Shown piece after piece: positions 21,582-33,690 of a stretch of DNA of 64,000 bases (positions are counted from its first letter, which is position 1; each line of letters begins with the position of its first letter). This DNA is from Portevinia maculata. Its lineage: Eukaryota; Arthropoda; Insecta; Diptera; Syrphidae. The stretch lies in NCBI GenBank assembly GCA_949715645.1, contig OX454527.1, forward strand, positions 82,449,610 to 82,513,609, written 5' to 3'. Position numbers and translations under genes: made by a program. The notes beneath the pieces are model-generated. The model did not search any database and was not told the DNA's origin. It worked only from the letters and a program-made list of their open reading frames with translations.

Positions 21582-21935
21582 TTAGGGTTCCGTAGCCAAA
21601 TGGCAAAAAACGGAACCTTCATGGATTCGTCATGTCTGGCTGTCCGTCCGTATGTCACAGCCACTTTTTTCCAAAAGTATAAGAACTATACTGTTGAAAC
21701 TTTGTAAGTAGATGTATTCTGTGAACCGCATTAAGATTTTCACACAAAAATAGATAAAAAACAATAAATTTGAGGGGGTTCCCCATACTTGGAACTGAAA
21801 CTAAAAACAAAAAATTTCATCAAACCCATACGTGTGGGGTATCTATGGATATGTCTTCAAAAATTATATTGAGGTTTCTTATATCATTTTTTTCTAAACG
21901 GAATAGTTTGCGCGAGTGACACTTCCAAAGTGCTA
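21582..21935 (+). repeat. GGGTTCCGTA-type dispersed insect repeat
   Basis: Starts AGGGTTCCGTAGCCAAATGG, then AAAAAACGGAACC, a palindromic opening, followed by GGCTGTCCGTCCGTATGTCA and, further on, GAGGGGGTTCCCCATACTTG. This layout resembles a repeat I know as abundant in Lepidoptera. It is non-coding here. The 3' limit is uncertain because a LINE fragment begins at about 21940. Confidence 0.5.
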
Positions 21936-21939
21936 AAAT

Positions 21940-23271
21940 GAGGATAGCGATATCCAAACTTCAGTCCAACAAAGCTGCAGGACCAGACGGTTTAAATGCC
22001 GAGCTTTTTAAGGCAGCGGCAGATTTGGTCAGAAGAAAGTATGCCTAATGAATGAAACCTCAGCATCGTTTGCCCGATCCACAAGAAAGGAGACCCTCTA
22101 AACTGCGCCAATTATAGAGGCATCAGTCTCCTGAATACCGCCTATAAGATCATGTCTGCTGCACTGTGCGAACGCCTGAAACCATTCGTCAGTGACCTGA
22201 TGATTGGTCCCTACCAGTGCGGTTTTAGGCCCGGTAAGTCCACGGCCGATCAAACATTCACACTACGGCAGATCCAGGAAAAAACCCAAGATGTCCAAAT
22301 TGATACACACCATCTTTTTATCGATGTTAAGGCCGCATATGACAGCATCTATAGAGACGAGCTATACAGAGTCATGTCTAGTTTTGGCATCCCTGCCAAA
22401 CTTGTCAGATTGTGCAGAATGACGATGGAGAACGTCCGCTGCTCCGCTGCTCCACAATCTCACCGAGACCTTTGATGTCAACAAATTATTTAGAAATGAC
22501 GATGGCGCTGTCATGTGACTTCTTCAACATCATACTCGAGAAAATTGTGCGAAACTCGCAACCCAACACTAGAGGCACAATTTTCCAAAATTCTGTGCAA
22601 CTACTTGCATGCTGACGACATTGACATAATTGGAAGAGCACAGCGAGCTGTCCCTGGTGCGTTTGCAAATATTAGCACAGAAGCGGCAAAAATGGGTTTA
22701 GTGGTGAATAAGCGCAAAACAAAATATATGCTGTCAACAAGAAGAGACACACAACATCGGCGAATCGGACAGAACGTGACGATAGACAACTATAATTTTG
22801 AGTTAGTTAGGGACTTTGTCTACCTCGGCTCCGCTATGAATTCTGATAATGACTCCACAGCTGAAATCAAACGAAGAATTACACTTGCCAACCGCTGTTT
22901 GTTTGGCTTAATTAGTAAGGCCTTGTCAAGAAGAACTAAAGAGACTCTATATAAGACCGTCATCACCCCAGTCCTGCTCTACGGCGCAGAAGCGTGGACA
23001 TTAGCAAAAGCGGATGAAGATATCCTTGTTCGTTTCGTTTTCGACATCGACCTGATCAAAAAAGTACGTATCAGTCGACTAAGATGGCTAGGGCATGTAG
23101 AGCGAATGTACACCAACGCTCCGGCCCCAAAAGTTTCAATTCCAACCCGGAGGGACAAAGCAGTAGAGGAAAACCTCGCCTTAGGTGGCGCGCGCAAAGG
23201 GAAACAGACCTCGACTAACTTGGCCCAGATCCACCCCGGACTGTAGCGCCACCTAAGTAAGTAAGTAAGTT
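21940..23271 (+). mobile_element. 5'-truncated RTE-like LINE with TAAG tail
   Basis: RT sequence starts around 21940 (IAISKLQSNKAAGPDGLNAE) and runs to a C-terminal PGL and stop at about 23246, then ends in a GTAAGTAAGTAAGT tract (to 23271). Short-repeat 3' tails are common in the RTE group. The endonuclease is absent, so the insertion is 5'-truncated. I could not define a target duplication. Confidence 0.75.
22152..23246 (+). pseudogene. RTE-like reverse transcriptase, frameshifted
   Basis: The first frame (22152-22475) has YQCGFRPGKSTADQTFTLRQ and the catalytic-Asp region LFIDVKAAYDSIYRDELYRV. The segment that should carry the FRQGD-type turn (about 22475-22530) is damaged and out of frame. 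The next frame (22515-23246) has YLHADDIDIIGRAQRAV, where the usual Tyr of YADD is His, then FVYLGSAMNSDNDSTAEIKR, VLLYGAEAWTL and RISRLRWLGHVERM. Part of the segment between LVRF and VFDIDL is missing compared with intact relatives. Confidence 0.8.
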
Positions 23272-25480
23272 TGCAACTTCTCCTTGGAGGCTGTAATTAT
23301 AAAATGCTCGGAGCTGATGTTTGACACCCGAATGTGTCTCATGTTTAATTGTTGGAATTCATACTCGCATGGAACTTCTGCGTTAAGATATCGGCTGATT
23401 ACAAACTTGTTGACGTGGAGTTTCTTACCTTAAAAAAAAACAGGCAATTCCGATCAGGTGCTGTTCAATCTCCCTTTTCGAAAATGAGCCCTTTGCAGGT
23501 ACTTTCCTTTGACACATAACCAAAGTAGCTTTAACTTCTAACCTGTGTCAAACGTAGTGGTGTATGTTTTATTAAGCCATGTTCAATCGTCACTGCTCAT
23601 TCATATTATTATTGTTAATAGGTAAAAATCTTTTCTTTCAATAAGTTCTTCAAGTTTAAATTCCGTTCAACAAAAGACGGTTCTTCATAGACCATTAATG
23701 GAATTCCCAAATATAATAGCTTTAAATTTAAAGTCAATTTTTCGTTTTTCTTGTTCCTTTTTCATTTTCTATTAAATCCTAAAAGCTTTAACTGAACTTG
23801 AATCACAGAGAACAAAATAAAAACTTTTTCGTCTTACGTCGAAAAAAAGTAAAAATAGGAAAGATTCTTAACCATTCTTGGGTTACTTTCACGTGTTTTT
23901 TCAAACAAAACCAACAGGAAGGTACATTTACTGAGTACGACATCCTTTGCAGACTAAATGAATTGATGTGGAATACCCCCCGCTTTCTTCTTATGCAAAA
24001 CTTGCAGCGTTATGAAAGGATACCGGGATATATAGGGTCACGTTTTTTTATGCGCTAAAAACGGAGGAAAAAATACACACACACACTTCCAACTCTTGGC
24101 AATTAAATGTACATTTTTGGTATATGTACTCGTGTATACGTACGTAGTATACATTTCCTTTATTATTATTGGGCTATAAAATTATTTCATTTTTTATTTC
24201 AACAGGGTAAATTGGCATGCTGTTTTTGTAAAGTTTGGGCGCGTGACTTAGACCGGGTGATAAAGAGATTCACCGAGTACCGATTAATTTAATGGAGCAA
24301 AACTTTTCAATAGCTTTACACACCATGAAATTTTCGGATTATATTTATAACTTTTTGATAGGCTGTAAGGATAAGGACCAGCGGAAAGGGTAGTCAGTCG
24401 CTTAGATTATGGTGTTGTTTTCCTTGGTTTGGCATTTTTATTTTATTTTTTTTTGTACGAAATAAAGTATCGAATTGAGCCGCATGGAGATTTAAAAGTA
24501 CGGCTAGTATAAATTGAATGGTTGGGTAGTTTCCATAAGAAGTTTTATCTAATCGAAGACCAAGAAATTTTATTTTCGTTTTGGGGCTTAGGAAAACGAT
24601 TTTTGGTTGGTAATTTATGCTAATACGCAGTTAATATCACAACATTTTTGGGGTTAAAAGTGATCCATGTATAAACAATTTTGTCCATGGTTGGCATGGT
24701 TGGACCTACGAAAATACTATTGAAATGGAAGGAAACTCTTTCAATTTCTAGCCTTCTTAAGTATATGAGTGCTATGCAGTATTTCAATTTTGTAAACCCA
24801 GTTGGTTAAAATAAAACTTTACCAGAGGAAGGGGAAATGAATATGTCACAGAAATTTATTGGGACTCAAACTTCTCGCTCAGTAGGTCAGCTCGAAAAAT
24901 ATACGACCAATGCTTTAATGGCACATTGGTCGTATATTCACATGGCAAGCCTCTTAAAATGGTACGAGTGTAAGGTCATAAAGATAAAGATGAAAATCTA
25001 TTTGTGTCACTTGTCTACAATCCGAACAGGACTCCACGTAAAATTGTTTATTACTCGCTAGAAGGTACCTTATACGGGGTTAATGTTAAGGGATGGCAAT
25101 TAAAAATACGACTTTATTAGCTTTAATAGAAGGAATGATCGTAAATTTCAAAATATTTTCTAAAAAAAAATTATCGCAGTGTAGCAGACATTTATGGGCA
25201 TAAATAGCACGCATATTTCCCTTGTGTGCCACCAAAAAAGAAGAGATATAAACTTAGTTTCATGCAGGGGCATTTAAATGAAAATATTTAATTTAATCTT
25301 TTCCAAATTCGACACTTTGAAGCAACTTGTCAACTTGTCTATTGAAATGCATGGTTCGCAATATCTAAAAGGAGGATGTTTTTTTCTGTATTGCTGCTTT
25401 TATTTACCTACTCACTTTTCCCACTTTCAATCTTTATTTGGTAGAAAAAACGACGAAAAAAAACGAAAGTGACTCAGAAC
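23272..25480. other. Unassigned spacer
   Basis: Scattered frames of 60-86 codons with no motif. It contains a 15-bp perfect hairpin at 24898-24938 and a short CA run near 24075. Nothing else recognisable. Confidence 0.4.
24898..24938. repeat. Perfect 15-bp inverted repeat, 11-nt loop
   Basis: AATATACGACCAATG (24898-24912) and its exact reverse complement CATTGGTCGTATATT (24924-24938). It could be a cruciform or a small structured RNA; no T-run terminator follows. Confidence 0.85.
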
Positions 25481-28075
25481 GCTGGCCTCGATAGTTCTTG
25501 CAAGACATAGGATCGCCTTTTTTGAAGATGGGGCTTATGGAGCTGATAGACCGGCATTCTGTCTTCCACCCATACTTGGATGATAATTGGAACCACGCAC
25601 CCTACCATAACATCACCTTCGTATGTATTTGAAAAGCTCCACTGGTAAGCCATCAGAGACGGCGAAGTTGTTAAGCTTTGGTTAGTTAGATAGGCCCTCG
25701 ATGAAGTACACTTAGATCAGAGGAGGTCCATTGTGATGCCATTTGGGAAGCCAATTTGTCTAGCAAATTCATTAGCCTCACAGTTCCCTTGGACATCACT
25801 ATATCCTGGTACCCAGCAAAGGGTAGTGTTATACTGTGTAGCTATCTCGTTAAGAGATATACGTTAGTCAGGCCTTCACTGCCTTGGATCTTATTGTGCT
25901 GAATATAAGGACTTTGATAGCTGCCTGGCTGTGGATATATATGACGATATCACTTTGTGGTATGGTATTTACCGACAACCAGTCAGCAGCATGTTGAATT
26001 TCTGTGACTTCAGCCTGGAAGACTGTACAATAGTTTGGTAGATTGAAGGAGAGGTGGATGTAAAGGTCTTCTGAGAAGACTCCGGCACCGACTCCTTCCT
26101 GGGTCTTGGACCCATCCGTGAATATTGACAGCGAGTAATTTTTGAGGACATCGCGTTGCGTCTACTCTGTACTGTCCGGTGTTAAGTGTTTGAAGCCTAA
26201 AGTGAAGTTCATGTCAGTAGGCAGTTGAAATCTAGAGTGCGGAAGATAGCTGTGCATCTTAAGTATGTTGGCATGGCCAGTGTCCTGTTCTCTCCATTGG
26301 TGGGAATCTCTCAGCCGTAGTGCTGAGTTGGCAGCCATTTGCTTACCTATGATATCTATGGGAAAGAGGTGTAGCATGGTTTAAAGGGCCGCTGTTGGAG
26401 AGGTTCTCAGTGCCCCCGTGAAACTGAGACATGCCGCTCGTTGAGCCTTTTCCATTTTTAGAGAATGGTTTTCTTCTTCAGGGCGGTCACCCAGACCATT
26501 GCACCGTATAAGAGAATCGGTTTTATTACCGAGGTGTACAGCAAATGCATGACGTTTTCTTTCCAGTTTAGCTTCCGGTCCAACTTAAGTCCTAGATAAC
26601 TAGCACTGTCGGAGAGTTCAGTTTACTAGCTTACTTAGATTAGATTGAAGAACATCTGCAAGTGTATGTGGGTACTTGCCTGATATGGAGATAGCAACAT
26701 CGTCCGCGCATGCTACAACCCTGCAGCCCGTGTTCTCTATTTCTGCAAGGATTTCATCGAGAACAAGTTCCGGAGTAAGGGGGGGAGAGAACTCATCCTT
26801 GGGGGGTTCCCCGCTGTGCTTGTCTCTTGATAAAACTACTCCATAGTGAAGCATTTATTACTCTGGTTCTGAGTATCTGTTAAACAAGAGAGCAGACTGA
26901 TTCGCAGATGTTGACTCTTCGAAGGGCATTGATAATCGAATTTGTTTCAACATTGTTGAAAGATCCCTCTATGTTAAGGAAGGCCACCGGGGTGAATTCC
27001 TTTATTCTGAGAGATTTTTCCAAGGGGTGAATTAATTAACGAGCGGAGTGCTATTTCAACTGATTTGCCTTTTTGATAGGCGTGTTGTGACTTTGATAGC
27101 AAGTTACTATCCGCTGACTCCTTGATCAAGAGATCTATGATTCTTCCGAGTATTTTTAAATGGAAGGATGTCAGGCTAATTGGCTTTAGATCTTTGGGAG
27201 TTGTGTTTGGTATGAATACCACTTTAACCTCGGACCAGGTGTTGGATATGCTTCCCAGTGACAGGCAGCCTTACAGAATGTACGACAGGTTCTGTAGCCA
27301 TCTGTAGCTGAGCGGGGAAGATCCCGTCTGGGCCCGGGGATTTGTTGGGTTCGAAACTGTCTACAGCCCACTTAAACTTCGCGTCAGTGACAGCGGCAGA
27401 TCTTTGACCCGAGATAGTCGTTCAGCCAGGAAAAGAAGTGTCCATTAATAGTTTGAACGAGTCCTACTCGGACTCCGCTCATGTTCCATTCGAATTCATT
27501 AGGACACTGGGTGTAGGCGGTGTTTTTGAAAGGATTTTGCGCAGTCTGGCCGATTGAGAAGTGCTCTCAATGTTTTGACAGAAACTGCGCCAAGATCTAC
27601 GTTTCCCTTTTCTTATCTCAGTTTTAAAAAGAGATAGGCTTACTTTGTAGATCTCCCAGTCCATGGTAAGCCTTGTTAATTTGGCTTTGTTGAACTTCAT
27701 TCTGCTCTTGCAGCGAAGGTTGCAGAGTTCTGTACTCCACCATGGCGGTCGTGAGCTAGCTCGTTTCGCATTTCTTTACATGATTCTTTGAATGCTGTGT
27801 TAGGAGCGGAGGTGATGCTTATCCAATTCTTGCTCTGCGCTCGGTATTGAGCAGGCATATCTGAATAGTTTAGGAGAAAGGATGGAGTTGTGTTTTTCCC
27901 AGTTTGTCTTACGACGGTTGCGAAAGACTGACGGTGGTGTGCGAAAGCGGTTTTCCAAATTGAATTCAGGATAACGGTGATCTGCGAATGAGTTACCACA
28001 GATACAACCCAAATTGAAATCGCAGAGTAAAGTTGGTGAGAGACAAAAGTAACGTCGATCACCTCCCGTCGTGAT
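25480..28075 (-). mobile_element. Degraded LINE, endonuclease end to RNase H (I/LOA-type)
   Basis: On the minus strand, parts of one element occur in order: endonuclease end (EVIDVTFVSHQL near 28060; DHR-type box damaged), a long linker (28000-27480), RT start (EPNKSPGPDGIFPAQLQMAT near 27340), SFHLKILGRIIDLLIKESAD and LSKSQHAYQKGKSVEIALRS (27180-27040), the box VVACADDVAISISGKYPHTL (about 26710-26650), and an RNase H end WVPGYSDVQGNCEANEFARQ (about 25800). The frame changes many times. The 5' junction at about 28075 abuts a different LINE fragment. Confidence 0.75.
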
Positions 28076-28540
28076 TTTGTTATAAAGGTAGGACTATTAC
28101 CTTTGAAATACTGCTTAAATACATCTACTATTCTCTGCGCTTCGGTGACTAGATTTCCGTCGCTGATTCGAAGAGCCTGCGTGCTACGTCTCGGTCTTAA
28201 AGCCAACAGCCAGTTGCTTCACTTTTTTGTTAAATCTGCGGATGTTGTTTCTATCGCGAGACCCTTCGATTTCCTTGGACTGGGAGACTTCGTATGCCCT
28301 CTTCTTTCTAGGATCTTCTTCGCTTCCCTTCTCTTGGCTCGGCACTCTCCCCTCACTGCCCTTGTGAGCCTGTGCATATTCTGTCACCTTCTTCAAAATC
28401 GGGCTTTTCCTCTGTGATGGCTGGTAACCTACCGTGGAATCGGCTACCTCTTTGATGATGTCGCGATATCGCTTCCAGATATTTTTGACGCTCTCTGACT
28501 CTATTAACTCCAGGTGCGTTAACGCTCCCAACCAGCTACT
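28075..28540 (-). pseudogene. LINE linker fragment (RTE/R4-like), joined to another LINE
   Basis: The minus-strand frame to 28531 reads KNIWKRYRDIIKEVADSTVG, EYAQAHKGSEGRVPSQEKGS and ALRISDGNLVTEAQRIVDVF. This is the kind of sequence found between the endonuclease and RT of RTE-like elements (the DGN-L-T turn before the RT). After FKQYFKGN it switches to an unrelated endonuclease end. No RT of this element follows. Family assignment is tentative. Confidence 0.5.
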
Positions 28541-30560
28541 TACCCTATGTGAAACGATTTAAGACATAAAACACAAAAACATATAAAGGGTTTATTAAAG
28601 ACTTAACAATCAAATCACGTAAATATCTTTTAATTAGATTTTTAATTTGAGTTTATAAAAAAAAACACAAAGGTAATTTTAATTTGATTTTTATTCTCGC
28701 CTTCTCATTGAAAGATCGCCACTTGATTTGCATATCAAGAGCAATGAATGCTAAAAATGTTTACTTAATATTTCCCCCACAAATCGCACCAAACACAAAA
28801 ACAATTAAAATTAAAACCGTTTATTACTTTTTTTTCTTTGTCTCTTTGCAGGTAAGGATACAAAATTATTGACCAATTATTCCACCCATTGCCCAGTTTT
28901 TTTCAGTCCCTTTTGTATGAAGCCCTAATGCGGACGCACTGAAGGAAAATTTAAAGAAATACGACAAAGAAGTAAGTTAAGCGGAAAATTTATGGGTTAT
29001 CATCATTATTTGCTCGGTTCTTTTTTTTATTTTTATTCAGTGATATTGATAAGAAATATCCTTTGGAAAAGTGAACAAAAAATAAACTAACTTGGTGCTT
29101 GTGCAATGGGAAAAGTTTCCGAACATAGTAAGGAACGCAACAAGGAGCTAAATCTCTTGAGGTGTTTTAAAGTTTTTTTTTTTTCCTTCGTCCTTCTTCT
29201 CGTCACCCTCCTGATAAGGATACTACTCAGACTTACTCATTCAAGTGAAAAAGCACCATAGGAATGGCATATCCAAAGTTTGGCTGCGGTGAAATTAGAT
29301 TTATCGCCACTGGTTGCAGTGGAAATCGTTCCGATTTATCAACGAATTTTTGTGCGTTTTTGTGTTGTGAGGAAAATCAAGAGCAGGACCTATACAGAAA
29401 AATGTATACTATCAAGCAGTGCACCACATCTGTGATTAATTCTAATGCATCTTTGCGGCGAACAAAGTTGTATCGATACATCTATCCTGCCCCGTCCTTG
29501 CGGTGGGCAGCCGCCATTGAAGCTATAGTCCTCTAGTAGAAATGTTGCACTCTGTGCACAGTTTCTTGCGTGTGTCATGAAAAGTTTAGGGTTTGCCAGA
29601 ACGATATGACCAAATGTTCCCATGCCGTAATAAACCGAGTTTCTAAAGGCACACAAAAAAAAATTGTAACTAGGATCGCATGAGTAAAAGCTGCTGCTGA
29701 TGAGGGTGGCGAGGGCGCGAGGCGCGGCGGAAACGTGTCGGAAGGATTTCTTGTAACTAAATCGAAAAACTTTCACTATAGAAAAGCGGAAAAAAATATC
29801 ATGACGGCGATGTAGGAGATTTGTTGCAGGTTTGCTGTGATGTGCGGTGCCAAGCCAATCCACAGGTAAACAAAACAGATGTAGTATAGGTACATATTGG
29901 ATGGAGCTGCCGAGTTTTCTTTTCCTGAATGCATTGACTAAGTTTTTCTCCTGGCTGCGATTGCACGTGGTGTTGTCGTAGTTCGTACTCGAAAATTGTT
30001 GGTTAGCTTTGCAGTTTAGGCGGCATATTTTTTCCTCTTTGTTTTCACCTTTTTTTTGACAGAGGGTGAAGTTGAGCCGAGGTCGAGGGAAGTTTTACTG
30101 TTTAGTTTGTTACGAGAAATGCAATTTGTCTTGTTAGTTGTCAGCAGGACGACGCAGCGGGAGCTAGCGTTACTTTGTGCATTTCAGTGGTGTGGCGACC
30201 CGGTTCAAAAGCCCGGTGAGCAATGCAAGGTTGTTCCTCCCTTTATCCTGTTAACATAGTTACCAATCTACGTGTAGGTGGCCAGCTTAAGTTCTGCCGG
30301 TGACAAAATGGGGAAGTGATTTATTGTGAATTACAATTTCCGGATTTGGAAGGAACTAGCTGTTCAGTTTCATGTGTTTGACTGCAGGATGAGGTTCTTG
30401 TATAGGAATTTCTAAACTTCATTACCATTACCAACCATGTCACGAACTTGTACTGCTCGATAAAAAAATTATGAAAATATCCAAATTTAATCACTCTAAA
30501 TAAAGAAAATCCTTTTCAATGATTTCGCATAAAATAGTACACTCGCGCTCGCCACCCCAT
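28541..30560. other. Unassigned spacer
   Basis: A 157-codon minus-strand frame (29390-29863) is the longest, but it has no motif I recognise and no supporting context. The rest is AT-rich sequence with T-runs (28826-28840, 29175-29190). Confidence 0.4.
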
Positions 30561-30569
30561 ATCTAAATG

Positions 30570-30980
30570 GAGAACTTCAATTCAATGAACGTAATAATGG
30601 CATTCGCTATAGTTTGTGGGTTGGTGGCGGACAAAAACGAAATGTCGTCAATATAATTGCAATGGTCAGAAACTTCCACATAGCTACGACAGCAGTTTTC
30701 TCCAGTTTCCATTTTTTTATTCAATCAGAGATAACTAAATAGTTCGCGCAAAGGCGAAACAGCCACGAGGAGGATGAAAGTCTTTATGATGTCATTTTGA
30801 GTTTAATGGATTCTCAATGTGCCTTTAAGTATGTCACGGGGGGAACGTTAGGGACAAAACCTTCACCTACGGTCACAGACGATGCAAAGTTTTCGTACAT
30901 AGAAAAAATTCTTAGTGTCATCAGAACTTTGGCAGCAGACAGTGGAGAAGATTGTTTCCGCTAGACGGGTTTTCTCTTTT
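30570..30980 (-). pseudogene. Possible RT fragment (YIDD-type)
   Basis: Minus-strand translation gives HCNYIDDISFLSATNPQTIA with upstream pieces in other frames. A Tyr-x-Asp-Asp box followed by hydrophobic residues resembles an RT active site, but the flanks are too decayed to assign. It could be chance. Confidence 0.25.
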
Positions 30981-31160
30981 ATTTATGTAGAACTTCCATT
31001 AGAAGTGGTAATCGAGGCAATATTATTGCTTCAACGGTGATGAGGGGCTGTGGGTAGTTACTTTTTTTTAAACTACTGTCAAAGAACTTGGCAAAGTACT
31101 TTTGGGTGCGTTTCTCGAATAGGATACTACCAAATTAATGATGTGCCAAACCGAAAATGT

Positions 31161-31225
31161 TTCAAACCGAGTTAACCCGAGTTAGAATTTAAGTAAACCG
31201 AGTTGCAAACCGAGTTGCGAACCGT
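31161..31225. repeat. Short degenerate tandem motif AAACCGAGTT
   Basis: Four to five copies of CCGAGTT in about 65 bp (TTTCAAACCGAGTTAACCCG, then AAACCGAGTTGCAAACCGAG). Simple local expansion; no other role visible. Confidence 0.6.
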
Positions 31226-31229
31226 CCAT

Positions 31230-32396
31230 CTTGCGGTTTATTAAAAAATTACTACACTATAGACCTATTTTTTGGGCTCGCCATTATTTGCTTCGTAAAA
31301 TTGTCTTACACAAACACTCTTTAAAAAAAATCCTTTGAAACATCCGCAAAATGCCACACAATAAGAAAATGAAACTAAATGGAACTAAACCGCAAACCAA
31401 TTAAATCAGATCAGAATAAATATTAAATCATTTTGCAACTCGGCTCGACTGGGTTTTCCAATTAGATTTTATGAACGGGTAAATCGAGTTATAAATTAGT
31501 GCACCGAAACCGATTCCGATGTATACGGTTACGTTATGGATATGTATACGCTCAATCGATACATTCGTTGGATGAATCATACAACGATAGGACAAAACTA
31601 ACACAAATATGTGAATAAACTCAGTGAGAGAAAACAGGACAACAGGAGCAGGTTTGCCTCCTGTCATACACCGTAATGCTGGGTGCTAGCAGTGATGTAT
31701 TTATGTAAGCAAGCAAAAAACAAAATTCTCAAAAAAACGTAGATTTAGTAATTTTCGATTTTCTCAAAAATTAGAAGACATAAAACTATTCGGTTTCTTG
31801 TGTTCGATTCAGAATTGAAAGTAACAATGACCAACAAAAAATCAATTTAGCACTTCATTTCACAATTTTGAAAAAAATTGGTCTAAACTCTTTTTTTTTC
31901 ATTTTTTTTTATCAAAATTTTGAGATTGCATGCAAATTTTTCAAAAACTATTGCCATAAATAATTTAATTTAAATTTAGGATTATAGAACAGATTTCTGG
32001 CTTTCAAATCCGGTATAGAACTTTATTGTAAGTATTGCCGTTGTTTTTTAATAATTTTTTTCAATTCAAGTCCTTTTTTCTGAAATTGGCCCTACCTCCT
32101 AAACGGGGCGAAATAGACCTCCCCCCCCCCCTCCCTCCCATAGTAAAAAATGTTTGTTTTTGACCCTTCTATAGAAAACCGTTATTAATTGTTGGTGCCG
32201 TATTTATCGTACTCACCCCCTGTTTGGTCTTTCAGTGTTATTTAGGTCAGGCAAAAGGCAAACTGCACGATGACAATTTCTTACTGCACGTCTCTTTGAT
32301 ATGCTTTATTGCGTGCAGTCTTGCTGCACATTTTTCAGGCAAAAGTCAAATGCGTTGCAAAGCTTATTGAATGTACTAATGCATTTGCATTTGTAC
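31230..32396. other. Unassigned spacer containing a dispersed repeat
   Basis: No gene is recognisable. The part about 31900-32160 holds the second copy of the dispersed repeat seen near 1.7-2.0 kb, listed separately. Confidence 0.4.
31940..32160 (+). repeat. Dispersed repeat, copy 2 of 2
   Basis: Contains TGGCCCTACCTCCTAAACGG, followed by GCGAAATAGACC and a C-run. This matches the minus strand of 1705-2040 in the same order with many substitutions. The poly-C tract (about 32120-32132) is specific to this copy. Confidence 0.4.
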
Positions 32397-33281
32397 CAAC
32401 GATTTGGTGGCATACAGATCAGGTCCTAAAATCAAGGTCATTATCATTCTTTTGCAGCGTGACTTCGATCATACTAAGGGATATTGCGACGACTGAAAGT
32501 TGTAAATCAACTTTCAAAAGACGGAAACAATCTTATTCAGAACAACATTGACTGGGTCCGCTAGGGATACCAGAAAAAACTGGAAGAAATTGGAAATTTA
32601 GTTATATATCTCCGTGTCTAACTAGGGCCCAGAAGGCTTATGCTCCGACAAGGAGACTATTTCATAGCAGTTAACTGCTACGTGGCTCTTATAAGGCCGA
32701 TCATCGCTTATGGTTGTCCACTGTGGTTCAATGTAGCAGCTCGTTTAAGGGAAAGATACTGGTTTTGGAACATGTCTCCGGTTGTTCCGAACGCCTGAAT
32801 CCAACTATATAAAATAATACCCAAACAATGTCCTTGGGATAGGGCTCAGTTATATATAGCGGAGCGGGATAAAGTTTATACGGAGAAGAAATTCGCCGAA
32901 TTTTGTTGATTTGTTGGATCGAAAGGAGCCAACTTGCCCTCCCAGGACGGTGCTTTACTGTACATCCTCTTAGTTAATTAGTTGGATTAAGTTAGCTAGG
33001 GCGTTTCTGGGAGAGGGCGGGCTCGCCACTTTGTGATGGTGCTTCCGTGAGGTGAGTGACGCTGTAAGGTTTTAGTCGGCTCCCGGCGGCGCGTGCGCAA
33101 GTTGACGACTGGCAGGCGCTCGGAAAGCAATCCGGATTTTGACCTGTCGTTGCGTAATGCAACGAGTGCTCAGAACCCTAAATACAGTAAGTAAACGGTA
33201 AAAAGTAAAATTAAGTCAAGTTGAGTAGGTACTATGTAATTTGTTTAATATGAAATATAAAACTTTAGTAATGACGCCGAG
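32397..33281 (+). mobile_element. 3' fragment of the same Jockey-type LINE family as at 5.9-11.6 kb
   Basis: From GATTTGGTGGCATACA it aligns with 10340 onward (CTAAAATC, GAGGTCATT/AAGGTCATT, TTGCAGCGTGACTTCGATCA) and continues with internal deletions through the RT tail and 3' UTR (TTAGCTAGGGCGTTTCTGGG; CAACGAGTGCTCAGAA) to ATGACGCCGAG at 33281. The 5' start lies just inside the catalytic YADD region. Stops and deletions make it non-coding. Confidence 0.85.
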
Positions 33282-33690
33282 TGATCTGTTATGGGTGGCG
33301 CTAAGACAGCGAAGAGTTCCAGAAACCTACGTACAGATGATCATGGACTTGTATGAAGAAGTAAAGACAAAATTAAGATGTTCCGTTGGCTCCACCGAGC
33401 AGTTCGCAATCGAATTCGATGTACACCAGGGGAGCGTCTTAAATTTCTTTATATTTATTACAGTCCTTGATTATCTGCTTGAAGGAAAAGGGACGGACTC
33501 CAAAGCGCATCAGTTATTCTTTGTTGACGATGGAGCTATCATAAGCGTGAAAAATCCCTGCAACGAGCTTTTGATGTATGGTTGGAAGGTTTGGAGGGGG
33601 ATGGGTATCATATTAGTCCGAAAAAAACATAATACTTGTACTGCCCATTCTCTGATCCATTTCGACCTATTCCAGACATTTGTATGAATG
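33282..33690 (+). pseudogene. RT fragment of a second LINE (RTE/R4-like)
   Basis: Directly after the Jockey tail the frame reads SDLLWVALRQRRVPETYVQM, LYEEVKTKLRCSVGSTEQFA and FDVHQGSVLNFFIFITVLDY, then FFVDDGAI in place of YADD. The order and spacing match RT blocks 4-5 of RTE-like elements. LSP of the HQGSxLSP turn is replaced by LNF, and the Ala of ADD by Val, so it is decayed. The initial codons of the frame actually belong to the Jockey tail. Confidence 0.65.

Noticed and set aside
29390..29863. 157-codon minus-strand frame as a gene
   Set aside because: No domain, no promoter or splice context, and a composition consistent with chance; left as unassigned.
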